Positions 32,690 to 59,800 of a stretch of DNA of 64,000 bases are shown piece by piece. The position numbers were made by a program, and so were the translations under genes. The DNA is taken from the NCBI GenBank assembly GCA_023078555.1, contig CM041198.1:2344800-2408799 (forward strand), in the 5' to 3' direction. Origin of the DNA: Ulva prolifera (lineage: Eukaryota; Chlorophyta; Ulvophyceae; Ulvales; Ulvaceae). Numbering within the stretch: the first letter of the stretch is position 1; each line of letters opens with the position of its first letter. The notes below the pieces were generated by a model. It had not been told where the DNA came from. It worked only from the letters and a program-made list of their open reading frames with translations, and did no database searches.

Positions 32690-32876
32690 CCTGTGCATGC
32701 GTGTGTGGGTGTGTGGGTGTGTGCTTGGCGGTCTGCGGGTCTGTGTCGTTTGCTGCGCGCGTGTTGGGTTTTCTGGGCGTGGTGGGTGTTGCGTGCGTGG
32801 GTGTCTGGGTGTTTGCTTCGTCTGCTTGCTTCTTTCGCGGTGCTGCCCGCCTTGCTGCCTTTGTCCTTGTAACACA
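32690..32876 (+). mobile_element. SINE-like element
   Basis: Near full-length copy: GT-rich head, GGCGGTCTGCGGGTCTGTG, then GTGCTGCCCGCCTTGCTGCC and the tail TTTGTCCTTGTAACACA. Just downstream, a short TTTGTCCTTGTAACACACG piece is bracketed by AACAGTACAACCGCC repeats. Confidence 0.7.
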
Positions 32877-32929
32877 CGCACGCACAGACCCCACAGCCCA
32901 CACACAACAGTACAACCGCCTTTGTCCTT

Positions 32930-33310
32930 GTAACACACGCAACAGTACAACCGCCAACACCGCAACGCCCGCCGCCGTACGACAGGGCCGCGCCCAACGC
33001 ACAGCTGCCCGAGGCCGCCCATCCTGGCCGCCCGATGGCCGGGGGCCGCCCCAGCCCCAAACCCCACCCCACCCCCTGAGCCACAGCACACCGTGGCAGC
33101 CCAGCACACCGCCGCGCAGCCCCGCCGGCCCACGCCGCACTGTACCCAGGACGATGCAGCGCCCAAGCTGCCGCCGCAGTCCCTGCACATGCCAACGAAG
33201 GCATCCCGCACGCCCAGCGGACCCGGCCCAGCTGGAGTCAGTGGCCGTCGATGGGTGGCCGCCAAGCGGCGTCAAGCGGGCGGAGCCCCCGAGGGGCACC
33301 CCACCGCTCA
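32930..33310 (-). pseudogene. LINE 3'-region fragment, inverted
   Basis: The reverse complement matches the 3' region of the LINE at 54180-54545 (GGTGCCCCTCGGG...GGCATGTGCAGGGA) and ends with the GTGTTACAAGGACAAAGG tail shared with the SINE-like family. It faces the plus-strand fragment at 32262-32675, giving an inverted pair around the SINE. Confidence 0.65.
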
Positions 33311-34316
33311 GACAAGGACAGAGTGGCTTTCAGGATGTCAGGTCTTTCTACATCTGTGCACAACCATGGGTCATACATAGTTGGTATACTCTAGATCGAC
33401 TAGATCTAGTCGGTAGACGGTCCCTTCTTTCAGGAGGGGTATGAGAGCTCGGGGCGTGCGTCGTTCACGGACGTGTGCATCGCCATTTTCCTGAGCTGCT
33501 CCCTGCTTTTCCGGTGCTGCTCGCCTCATTGCCTTTGTCTTGAACCAGCAACCCATGGACATCTGCATGGCCGAAAAGCATCCCCCTTGCTAGCAGCTGC
33601 ATGGGCCTGCTTGATTTTGTGTCTTCCTGTCTCATCTGGGCTTTGCTTTTGTCGAGGAGCTCCACCAACATGTGATGATGCTATCAACCTGCACGAGATG
33701 TCACAGTAATCTGGCATCACCGGCGACTCTACCCAGCTGTCTCGACGTGTCGGAGACAACGCAGTGACATGGAGCTTAATTCAGCTCTGCTCGGCATGCG
33801 ATGAATATGCGCGCGTCTGCAGCAGACACCGCGTCAGCAGCGGGAGACAATTTCACCAGAACGATGTCGGAGACATTTATCCACAGCGCTGGCGCCGTTG
33901 TAGCGTTGGACTGCAGCGCACAGCCATGTGCGGGCCTTGCGCCAGCCTTCATGATCGTCTGCGCAAGTGTTTTGACGCCATGATGCACCTTCTGCTTGCT
34001 ATGACTGCTTACATGCAGCTGCTTGTGCGAAAGGGGCGTGACGTCACGGTCGCACATGCCAGCAGCGCTAGCACACCAACGCTATCAAGTGTCACTGACC
34101 ACAGCCGTGAGCACAGCTCTCGAACCTTGACATATCAGAGCGGACGTTTCCAGAAACTCGTCTTGTCGCCAAGAGAAACGTTGCCACGTGGAGTGTCAGT
34201 GGGTACGCGAGCTCCAAGTCATGGCTCTTGCACCAAAATCTGCATAGAATGGCCACTTCTGTCAGAAACGCCGCTTGATGATTCAATAGTATCTATTATG
34301 GCTCATCACATACAGC
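33311..34316. other. intergenic; degenerate SINE tail near 33500-33545
   Basis: No convincing coding frame between the LINE fragment and the helicase gene. A weak match to the SINE 3' tail (GGTGCTGCTCGCCTCATTGC, then CTTTGTCTTGAA) is visible. The helicase promoter should lie in the last few hundred bases, but no clear core element was seen. Confidence 0.4.
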
Positions 34317-49772
<15,456 letters not shown>

Positions 49773-50934
49773 CGGTATCAATGAAGCACGGGGGCAGCTC
49801 TGGGCTTTCGCATCCAGCAGCTGAGTTCTGCCTCTCGGGCGAAGAGCAGTAAGCTCAGGTAGGTGAATGCGTTGCAGCAACTTCAGCTGAGTGCGGATCA
49901 AGCATGTAAATTGGTCAGGATGTCTTGTACAGGCATTCTTATAGCCGGTGTGTGAATGTCCTGCAACTGAGATCAGATCCGTGTCACGGATCGTACACGT
50001 CTGTAAACTGCCAATGCGGACGCTCACATGTCGCTGCAATGGTCTCAATACGCGTGCCGCAGTAGCTTTCAGGGCTATCTCTCTACATGTGCAGCACACC
50101 AGCACATGCAGCTGGGAGATGGCATTACAAACTTGGCAGCCCACCCGCCGTCCCATCCAGCGCAGTGTCCAGTTCACACCGTGCGGGCATGAGTTCAAGA
50201 CACCACACAGTCAAGCTCGCGTGAACTCATGTTGACAGGGTTGATGTGTGTCCGCATCTGCTGATGGCGGTGGCACTTGCAGCAATGACACAAAGAGCAA
50301 GCGCATCGTCCACTGCACGGACGCGCCTTTGAAAATCCGCCCGCTAGCAGCGACCAGCCACATCCCCCAACTGGCCGAAAAATCACAATGCAGCCTTGTC
50401 CATGTACTAACACGGCTCCACCGCAAACGGACTGAATCGGAAGGCTGCATGACCAGGCACGTCCTGCCAGAAGCGGCCATAATTCCTGGGTTCCGCTACG
50501 TTATTCTAGTACCTTATTTCCGAGGTACCGGTGCTGCCTGCCCCTCCCGCTTTGTCTTCAAGACAAAATGGAAAACACACCACGCAGCGCACACAAGGAT
50601 TGTGGCTGCCAGGGGCACGTTCTCATCTGCCACGCGCACGCAGCAGCTACTGCAGCGCACATGCTCCTGAATCTCCGCCGAGGCATCCGGTGAACTGCAC
50701 TGCTTCACGATTGCAGAGTATATAGACTCTCATGTATATACATGCAATGCCTGCCCTCTGATGGGATCGCATGGTGGCGCGCATGCAGGGTCTGCCGGTG
50801 TGCACACATCTGCACCGGTGCTGCGGCGCCTTGCATCACACATCGGGCTGCCATCCCGAGAACAGACCGAAATATATTCGGATTGTTTGTATGTGATCGG
50901 GGCGACAGCCCAGCACTGGCGTGTTGTACACCCC
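49773..50934. other. no recognisable gene
   Basis: Space between the 3' ends of the convergent helicase and secreted-protein genes. It contains a degenerate SINE tail (about 50528-50570) and a reversed partial copy of the CAGTGTTGGGTCG family (about 50880-50932). Confidence 0.45.
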
Positions 50935-52071
50935 TCACTCTGGCGAGAACCCACGCAGAAACTTCCCTAGAGCCGACTCCTCCTCCACCTCCTCCACATT
51001 CTGCCCCCCCTCCCCCTCCTCCCCTTCCTCCTCTCCGTCCTCCCCCTCCTCCAACGGCCCCTCCGCGACGATATCGAACCCTTCTTGGAGTCGACTCTCA
51101 AATATCCACAGCTCAGCGTCAATCCGCCCCTCCGACGACGCAAACGTGTGCTTCAGCGTGTACGCCCGCGCATCAGGCTCCTCCGTCTCAGCGAATTTTG
51201 TGCGCGTCACGTTACCCTCCGGAATGACCCGCACGGGCACATCGCCCTCCCTCCCCGCCGGCCCGCTCCAGTCAAGGTACGGCAGCCGGCACGGCCCCCC
51301 AGCCACCTTCCCGGAGTCGAACTTCAGCAGACAGAAGCAGTAGCCAAACGGATAGAATGGGCTCGGCGTCGTCTTGGTCGCGCACGGCAGCTTGTACAGG
51401 TGCTGCGTGCATGAGCTCTCGAGCACGGTGACGCCCTCGCCGTTGAGGGTGCCGGTCGTGCCGGCGTCCGGGCAGCCGTCCGCGGCGTTGCTGACGTTCG
51501 CGCACCCGACGTACGGCGCCGTCACCGTCACCCAGGCGCTCCCGACCCCGGTGATCGAGTCCGGGGGCACGGTCGCGGGGTCGGGCTTCAGGTCGTCATT
51601 CTCGCCACAGCCCGGCGCGACGCGGCCATCCGTCTTACACGTGAACAGCGTGCGGCTGCGCTTGCAGTGCCCGGAGCAAGTCGCGGTGCCCGTGTTGCAG
51701 GAGATCGGGGTGCAGATGGGGCAGATGGTGTAGGAGCTCGGCCGCCGCTTGCCGTGCAGCAGCGTGCGGCGGCTGTCGGCCCAGGCCCCCTCGGCGACCT
51801 CCGCCTGCGCTTCTACGCTTGCGACACTAGTCACCACGCCCTCGATCGGGGACCTGAGTTCACGAGGCTCCATGTCAGGGAGCCTGTGCTGTCCCGAGGC
51901 CATGCTGGTGGCGCCCTCCGCTGCGTTGTGATGAGCTCGGGATTGCAGGGCGTCAGGCGCATGTGGGGAGAGGGCGAAAGAGGCAGGGGGAGCGATTGCG
52001 GTCATGGCCAGCAGCAGGGGCATGGCTGCAACTGCTGACTGGAGCCATCTCATGGGAGCACCTCTGGCCAT
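50935..52071 (-). CDS. secreted Cys-rich protein of unknown function, 378 residues
   Basis: Single open frame from the ATG at 52071. The N-terminus is a clear secretory signal (RWLQSAVAAMPLLLAMTAIA, cleavage likely after PASFA). Residues about 115-270 contain some 16 cysteines in closely spaced sets (CPICTPISCNTGTATCSGHC, then CSGHCKRSRTLFTCK, CGEN, VGCAN, DGCPD, SCTQHLYKLPC, YCFC, GGPC), implying a disulfide-bonded extracellular domain. Two N-glycosylation sequons occur (NVS, NVT). The last 60 residues are very acidic (EEGEDGEEEGEEGEGG), then ALGKFLRGF. It may be a cell-wall or extracellular-matrix protein; no family is recognised. No intron is needed, unlike its neighbours. Confidence 0.75.
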   Translation of the reverse strand: MARGAPMRWLQSAVAAMPLLLAMTAIAPPASFALSPHAPDALQSRAHHNAAEGATSMASGQHRLPDMEPRELRSPIEGVVTSVASVEAQAEVAEGAWADSRRTLLHGKRRPSSYTICPICTPISCNTGTATCSGHCKRSRTLFTCKTDGRVAPGCGENDDLKPDPATVPPDSITGVGSAWVTVTAPYVGCANVSNAADGCPDAGTTGTLNGEGVTVLESSCTQHLYKLPCATKTTPSPFYPFGYCFCLLKFDSGKVAGGPCRLPYLDWSGPAGREGDVPVRVIPEGNVTRTKFAETEEPDARAYTLKHTFASSEGRIDAELWIFESRLQEGFDIVAEGPLEEGEDGEEEGEEGEGGQNVEEVEEESALGKFLRGFSPE

Positions 52072-53390
52072 TTTGACTGGGGCTAGTTGACCGCTTTGCT
52101 TGCTGGCTTGCTTGAGAGCTGATCCCTGGACACATGAGAGATCATGAAGCTGACATTATCTGCGGCAAGCAATGTTTTGGATCTGGGTCTGCATCGGTTT
52201 CGAAGGTTGGCTGGCGATGGTGCCTCGTGTTCCGGATTGAGGTTTCGTGATGTAATGCACGTGGCGCAAGCAGTTGCTAGCACTTGTCGACACCTGGTTG
52301 ACAACTGTCGACACCTGCTTGACAACTGTGTGCTACTTGTGCACGACGCTGGAGGTCAGCTTGCAGGAAGCTTGCGATGGCCAGTTGAGTCGTGCTCAGG
52401 TTTTGACCACGTTTCGCAAAGCAAGGAATTGCTTGGATACCACGGCTCTGCAGAGTCGCTTGATCAAACTTGTCCCGGTTCGGCGAGGTCGTGCAGCCAT
52501 GGAGGGTCTGATCTGGCTGGCATGCAGCGCTAGCTTCGAATTCAAGCTGGGCATGTTTGGCCAGGTGACCATCTGGTCGGCGTGAATCCGCGTGTTGTTA
52601 CTCCAGAAACAGAAAAAATGTGGAACCAGCCGTGTGCTTTGTGTGTCAATTGTCAGACTCCATGCTGGAACAGGTTGTAGCACCCCACCGGGACGCTGCT
52701 AGCGCTCTTACGTGCATGCACCCATGCTAGGCTGCTTATGCGGCTACGGGACTACCAAAACGCTGAGCGTTATCTGCACCCATCGCTTCATCTAGTCAGC
52801 TAGATCCTTGGAGCTCACCTAGGATCTGTGGGTTCTTCAGCAGAGTTTACTGCGCGCCTGGAGCTCGAGTTCGGACGCTGGAGCTAGCCCGCGACAGAAT
52901 TTCAGTCAAACGCAGGCTCGCACAGTGGTACAATAATACGGAAACAGGAATTTCTCAAGCTGCGGGTGTCATGAAGTGCGCAGCCAGGTGCTGGACGGTG
53001 GGGTGTCAATGCAGCGTCAGTATTCCGCAAGTGCCGCTTGCGAGCATCAAAGTTTGAACAATAAAGCGACAGCCAGTGTCCTTACAGCGTTTGAAGTACT
53101 TTGTTGGCTGTTTTCCTTTGAGTTTCGCTGCCGAGACGTGCAGTCAACGCTGTACCAATATCGGTGTTTTCCGCCTGCGAAGGCCGATTGGCGCGTGGAT
53201 TGTGTCTCTCGTTGCGCATGTGTTGAAAGGTGCAGTGGAATTGTCTTCGTTACCAAGCGCGGCAGGTAGCCTGCATATGCACATGCCTTGCACGCCGGAA
53301 GTTGTCGTCACTGATATACGCATGCGCATGGGCATGGGGCCTGCCCCTGCATGATGAGTTGCATGTATCTCCATGGCTGTCGACATTGGG
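52072..53390. other. no recognisable gene
   Basis: Upstream region of the secreted-protein gene and flanking DNA. The frames are short and unmotivated. A short tandem pattern, ACACCTGGTTGACAACTGTC / ACACCTGCTTGACAACTGTG, occurs at about 52290-52330. Confidence 0.4.
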
Positions 53391-53545
53391 TGTTACAAGG
53401 ACAAATCGAGCGAGGCAGGTAGCAACGCGGGCAACAGGCAGGGGAACTTCACACCCACGCAACCAGCAACAGTAGATGGGTGTGTTCTTGACCTGCTTGC
53501 TGCTTCTGCTGTGCTGCCCGCCTCGCCACCTTGATCCTTGTAACA
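53391..53545. mobile_element. foldback made of two inverted SINE 3' tails
   Basis: Starts TGTTACAAGGACAAAT and ends ATCCTTGTAACA. Each end carries the SINE-family tail in inverted orientation (GAGGCAGGTAGCA at the left, GTGCTGCCCGCCTCGCCACC at the right) around about 75 bp of other sequence. Either a MITE with such ends or two facing retroposed tails. Confidence 0.65.
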
Positions 53546-53639
53546 CTGTAGTTACTTTGTCATGAAGCTATCACCACTACAATTTGTGTTGCAATTGGAC
53601 AGCTGGATGAATTGGATAAACCTTCAGGACAAAGTTGGT

Positions 53640-54610
53640 GAGGCAGGACACACCACAGGAACTTCGGTCCAGGCACCAGCTGCCCAGTCGCCGGCTGTGC
53701 CCCGGTCCCGCAGACCCGCACAGCGGGGTGACATCCTCACGTTCTTCCCGGGCGCGCCGGTCATCGTCGACGTGTGCGTCACCCACCCGCTGGCTTCCTC
53801 GAACGTCAGGGCCGCGGCGCTCCACAACGGTGCCTCGGCAGAGGCCGCCGACCGGCGCAAACGCGAAAAGTACGGCCGGACCGGCGCGGGCGCGTTCACG
53901 CTGGCCCCGCTGTCGCATGAGACGTACGGCCGTGTAGGCCCGGCCTTTGCATTCCTCAACAGGCTTGCTGATGTGGCTGCAAGGTCTGGCGCGGCCTCTC
54001 GGCGGCGACGATTCCTGGAGAACGCAATGCACAATCTCTCGACGACGTTCTGTCGTGCAGTGGCGCGCCAGGTACGCGCCGCAGCTCCGCTGATGGCACG
54101 TCACGCGGGCAAGGCAGTTTTGGCGGGACTCGCAGTCCCGTCTGATGACCTCTCGCCGCTTACAGGCCATCCGGCCTGAGCGGTGGGGTGCCCCTCGGGA
54201 GCCCCGCCCGCGTCACGCCACCAACCGATGGCCTCTGCCTCCAGCTGGGCCGGGTTCGATGGGCGTGCGGGGTGCCTTCGTTGGCATGTGCAGGGATTGC
54301 GGAGACAGCTTGGGCGATGCATTGTCCTAGGTGCGGTGCGGCGCGGGCCGGCGAGGCTGCGCGGCGGTGTGCCGGGCTGGCGTGGTGTGCTGTGGCTTGG
54401 GGGGTGGGGGTGGGGTTTGGGGCTAGGGCGGCCCCCGGCGATCGGGCGGCCATGATAGGCGGCCTCAGGCAGCAGTGTGTTGGGCGCGGCCTTGTCGTAC
54501 GGCGGCAGGCGTTGTGGTGTTGGCGGTTGTGTTGTTGTGTGTGTTACAAAGGAAAAAGTCGGAGGGACCGGTAGCACCGCCAGGACCAAAAGGGAGAGCA
54601 CGAGAAACGC
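53640..54610 (+). pseudogene. 5'-truncated non-LTR retrotransposon: ORF C-terminus and 3' region
   Basis: A frame ending with a stop near 54178 reads RRPAQRGDILTFFPGAPVIV-DVCVTHPL, then RKREKYG and LSHETYGRVGPAFAFLNRLA. This is the C-terminal pattern of algal non-LTR retrotransposon proteins, with the D...DV...K arrangement of a restriction-like endonuclease. Reverse transcriptase itself is absent, so the copy is 5'-truncated. The 3' region to about 54610 contains GTGTTACAAAGGAAAAAGTC and ACCGCCAGGACCAAAAGGGA. Related fragments lie at 32262-32675 (+) and 32930-33310 (-). Family placement is by pattern only. Confidence 0.6.
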
Positions 54611-54737
54611 AATGCGCACGTAGCAGGAGAGCAACAGCCAACGCCAAGGCACAACAAGCACCCACACACCCCCACGCTCCTACACACTACCACACGAACC
54701 AACCCCCACACATACCTGTGTTGTTGTGTGTGGGCCG

Positions 54738-54910
54738 TGGGGTCTGTGCGTGTGTGTGCTGGTGTGTGGGTGTGTGCTTGGCGGTCTGCGGATCTGTGTC
54801 GCTTGCTGCGCCGGTGATGGGTGAGATGTGCGTGGGTGTCTTGGTGTTTGCGTCGTCTGCTTGCTACTTTCGCGGTGCTGCCCGCCTTGCTGCCTTTGTC
54901 CTTGTAACAC
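54738..54910 (+). mobile_element. SINE-like element
   Basis: Head GGGGTCTGTGCGTGTGTG, middle GGCGGTCTGCGGATCTGTG, tail GCCTTTGTCCTTGTAACAC. It follows the LINE 3' end within about 130 bp. Confidence 0.7.
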
Positions 54911-56835
54911 CACAGGAACTCGACTGCGCGCTCAACTGGAGTGTTGCAGCAATTGTTGCAACAATTCAGTTGTACAGGGCAAACGCATGCGCAAGCCACC
55001 GCCCTCTCTCCTCACAGACCAGTACAAAAACACAGCTGTCCAAGCACACCCTGTAACATATTATTACAATGTTGCCGCTAGCGGCATCACGCCAGCTCAC
55101 AGGCCATCTGGCCCGAGCGGTACGTCGCCCCACAAGCTCTGAGCCATGCAGCTGCAGATCTTGTTCAATCTGATGGCGGACCTGCAGCGATGTGAGGCTG
55201 GTGTTTCTGGTATGTGTATGTATCTGCTGTGGCCCATTAGAATACTATGTTGCGTTGTTTGCAGGCTCACGAGGTGAACAAACTGCACGCAAGTTCCGGC
55301 AGAAACAAACAGCAATGCCGCCTGTTACTTAATTTCAATCAATGATTAAATCTGTGGTAGCTAAGCCGGTCTAGGCCGGCGTGGTGTCCGCTCTCCATGG
55401 CTGCATCACATACAGGCCGGACATACCCGCACGACACCGGTTGACAGGTCGCTGAACATCTATGAGACATATTATAGTGTTTTCCGGGTGTTCTCGACCC
55501 ACTGTGCTCACTGGGCGTGCGCTGGGCGCCAAATCCGCATCAATGGGCGAAAACGGCATTTTGGCCGAAAACAGGCCTTTCCCTGGGCACTTTTCTACGT
55601 TAGGCCCAGGGACCGCCTGTGTGCATTCAGTATGTTATTGTGAGTCTGTAGACACCGCCCAGGGCCCTGGGCGATGTCTGAGTTGCTCGCGTTCCCGGTG
55701 GACGTGTGCATGGCCCGAGTGCAGACCCCCCTCGACAGCCCAACACTGTATGCCATATACAGGTCAGTGCTGGCCGGTATGTGGCATACAACGTGGCAGA
55801 GAGTCAAGACCAGAGGACCAGGCCCAACAACGCAGCGGCCTCAGCAGGCCCTCCGCCACGCCCAGACAGCGCTAGACAGCTGACCAAAGCCATACCATCT
55901 GGATTTGTGGCAACCTCCGGTGAAATTAGCCGGGAATTCTGTGACTTTGTTGCCCTGCCCGTCGGCCGCATGGTGAGACACTGTTGCTCGAACGACGTGG
56001 TGCGGAGTTTATGCATATAGCTGCTGGTTGCAAATGGGTTGCAGTCCCTCAAACAGATATCCTATCGTGAAATATTTTGGCTCTTTTCATGCAAGTGTGG
56101 GAGTCGTCCCCAAAAATCATAAGGGCCGTTCAGAACAGTGTGGTTTTCATGGTGATCACATTAGAGTTTGCTTACTTTGCCTGACCACACAACAAACTGC
56201 CTACATTTTCTCGCTTTCAGCATGGCACAGACTGCCGCTGCGGCAGCACTTCCTCCTGCCTCTCACTGGACAGCTTCACAGCTCTGCAGAAACGCAGATG
56301 CCCCTCTGCCCCCCCGCCCCCGCCGCCTGGTGCCTCCGCACCCGCCTCCCTCTACTCTAACCCACAACGTGCATACTCAATTCAGGCTGCTCAAGTGGGC
56401 CGTGGCCGACAACAGCACACACTTCCCGCACGCTCAACACATGACACGGAAACTCCAACAATACCCTTGCAAGCGCGCGCTTGCATGCCATACTTTGCCA
56501 CCTCAAACAGGTGCCAAGGCCAGCGCAGTTTTCGCTGCACACATCATGGCTCTCACCCTATGGCAGCAGCTCATCACCACCGTAGCTGCTGCACCTTGCA
56601 CCGCCAGAGAGGCACCTGCCACTGCAGCCTCCCACACACGTGCTCATCACCATCGCAGCAGTCTCCCATGCGCACCACAAAAACAGAAATGAAATGCCCA
56701 CAGCGCAGCCCCTGCGACTTTCCGTTCAAACGCTCATGTGCACACTCGGGGCCCTGGTCACACCTGCTGCCATTCGCAGGATTTCAAAACAAATACAAAG
56801 TTTCCGATGCCGGTCGGAGCCGCTGGCAGCGTGCT
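54911..56835. other. no recognisable gene
   Basis: Contains a segment (about 55630-55730) similar to minus-strand sequence around 9795-9900, and a GCCCAGGGCCCTGGGC palindrome near 55658. The last part should hold the 3' untranslated region of the SET gene. The frames are short and Pro/His-rich, without motifs. Confidence 0.4.
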
Positions 56836-59800
56836 TTAGTACAGCCACTTGCGGCACGGCGTGCTGCCGCATCGGCAGCGTACAGTCCCCCCCTCCGCCT
56901 CCCCGGACGTGCCCCCGTAGTAGTTCCACCGCAGCTCCGTCATCGCAGGCACGTCGGTCTCGGTGAAGAACGCGATGCCGTAGAGCACCGCGGCACCGGC
57001 GCCGGGCAGCAGCACCGCCTGGTTGACGACGTTCGCAGCGCAGCTGTGGTTGATGAAGCGCGAGATGCTGCCGGCGCGCTCCGCGTCGATGACGAGGTGC
57101 TCTGCGTGTTCGGGGAAGTCGCTCGCGTTGGGGAGGGCACTGTGAGACCTGCATGCATCATGCGTGTGAAGACGCGCAGTTTGGTCAACCCGCGGAATGT
57201 GGGACATGTTGGCGGATGGCAGCTGAAGACGTGTTGTCGGGCACCGAAGGAGCGGCGGGCATGGCGCCGTGTGGCGGGCCACGGGATGAGCAATCGAATG
57301 CAAGTCTGCAGGGGAGATAGCCACACGGAACTGGAAACAGAGGGGCGCCTCATGGAAAAGCTGTTCAGGAGACATAGTGGTGTAGTACATGCAAGGTGGG
57401 GGGGGGGAGACGCACTTGTACGGGGTCCAGCGGCAAGGCTTACACTGGCGGTTGCGCTTCCGCCTGACGCCGATGCCGGTCTGTGGCCGCGCGCACGCGC
57501 CAGCTTCATCCTGTCCGGTCGGCTGTGTCAGCACGGTCCGATCTGCATCGGGCAAAGGCGCCCCGGGCTCCGCCAGCTCATGCATGCTGTGGGACAGGCC
57601 GGCGGAGGGTGGCGTAGGTGAGAGCTCCGGCTGTTGTTGGGCCGCTGCGTCAGAATCGCTAGCAGCCCCCGTGTGTGCAGGATCTGCGAGCTGGCTCGGC
57701 GCTTCGGCCGGTGCCAAATCGGCAGAATCTGCAGCGCCACAGGGGCCTGCGCCGCTGCCGCAGGCAAAGGGGGGTGCTTGTGTGCGGGCAGCTGAAGCAG
57801 GCCCGGGAGCAGTGTCTTGCGTGGCTCCCACAGCGGAGTCAGCTGCACAATGCATGAGGCTCATGCACTGGGTGTCAAGCAATGAGCGCTCGCCGCACCC
57901 CCCGCCGGCGCCCTCTTCGACAGCCTCCGCCGTGCCCGGCGCAGCGTCGGGGCTATCGTCGTTCCCGGCAGCTGTCCCTTCGGCTTCCGGCACAGCATGC
58001 ACATCGCACTCGGTGTCAGCGCCAGCCCCGTCCTCGCAGAGGGAGCCATCGACATCAGAGTTCGACTCCGTCATGTACGACTCTCCGTCGTCAAGCGCAG
58101 CATGCGAGTCATCATCACCATGAGGGGCGGCGCCATCGAGGGGTCCCGACACGCATGCAGCGCCGGGGTCTAGCAGGCCACGGCGACCATGGCCGAGCAG
58201 GGCGAACAGTCGATATCCCACCACCTCCTCGTATGCCGCTGCAGTCGCTGGCTGCTCAACACCGATCGCGATGCACCGACCCAGGTTCCCCATGCTCCAC
58301 CGCACCGCATGCAGTTCCGCAACGACACGCTGCCACCCTGTCTTGTCCACAGCACCTGCCCCCTCATCTACTTCACAGCGCGCAGCAGCGCCGCTCGCAG
58401 CATGCAGAAACCGCTGTGGCCGTCGCTGTTTCATGGAGGACCGTCCGGCGCCACGCGGACGAAGCAGCCCGGAAGCGGAGATCGCCTCACCACCACCCGC
58501 CATGAGCGCTGCCGCACCATTCGGCCCAGGCTCTTCCGTTGCCATAGCACACGCCCCCTCCATGCGTGCATCCTGCCCGCACCCGCCGCCGCGAGGCGGC
58601 GCCGCCAGGGTGCCGACGCCGTCCACAGCACGCCCAGCACACCCTGCCGCGTTCGCCCCGTCACGTCCGCGCACCACATCAGGGCTGTGCAAGTACTTCG
58701 CCGGGCGGCGAATCTCGCGCTTCGGCCGGCGACATACGGCGGGGGACGGCAGAGCCGGGCGTTGCGCTACTGGAGACGGCGCTGCTGGCGCCTGAGGCGG
58801 CTCAGGGGACGGCGTCGCCAGGGCCGCGGAGGCCTCAGGGGAAGGTGGCGTAGGTGGCACACCATGCACTGGGGACGGAGGCTCGTCCGGTGATAGCCCA
58901 TGCACGCGCTTGAACCGCAGCTCCGGGGTTGACGATGCCAGGACGCTGAGCGGTCTCTGCGTGCGCGGTGCCATGTTCCGGCCGCAGCCGCTCCACGGGG
59001 TCGAAGCGCCGATCCAGCGCACCGCAGCCGCAGGCGTGGCAAACGCAGACGCGCTTGACCCGGCGGGGTCCATCAACGCGGACAGCATGCACGTGGCACG
59101 CACAGGCGTTGCAGTGGCCTCAGGGGTGACATAGCGGTTGGACTCTCCCGGAGTGTTACATAGGTGCATGGCTTCAGGGGTCACCTCACGCGCACCGCTG
59201 TCTGGAGCCTGATGCACACTCCGGCCGCCCTCGGTGCCGTCCTCACCAGCCGTCCCCACTGCAACGGCAGCACAAGCTGGTGCACCTGAGGCCACCGGCT
59301 CAAGCGAAAAATCTGGTGCCTCCGTGTCCGTGGCTACAGGCGCATCTGCCGAGGCCACCCCGGCAGCGGCACTATCTACCGGCGCTTGGCACGCAGGCTC
59401 AGAAGCTCGGTCTGTCATGTCGGCTAGCGGCAAGGCCGCGGCGGCCATGGCGGCGGTGAGATCGACGGTGTCCGGCGACCCGCAGCGATCGCTGGGGTCC
59501 GCAGAGGGGCTGGGACAGGGGTCCGGAGGGGGGCTAGCGCAGGGGGACGGCGATCTGATGTCGATCACACTCGGTGACCGCGAAGAGGCTGCCGCAGCCC
59601 CCTCTGCGGATGCCGCCGCCGGCTCTGGCGATGGGAGTCTGGTAGCGGCGGCGGGAGCTGTGGAGAGACGGGGAGCCGCAGCTGAGGCCGACGCATCTCC
59701 CACCGCGGGCGCCGCCGCCGGCTCTGGTGACAGAGGCCTGGCAGCTGCCGGGTGGCTTACGGAGGCGCCGGGGTCCGCAGCTGAGGCCGCCGCATCTCCC

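Noticed and set aside
32136..33299. 387-residue minus-strand ORF and overlapping frames
   Set aside because: The region is LINE and SINE-like repeat DNA; the frames are Arg/Ala/Pro-rich by composition and have no conserved domain.
57381..58123. 244-residue plus-strand ORF at 57389-58123
   Set aside because: Antisense to the low-complexity part of the SET gene; Ser/Ala-rich with no independent support.
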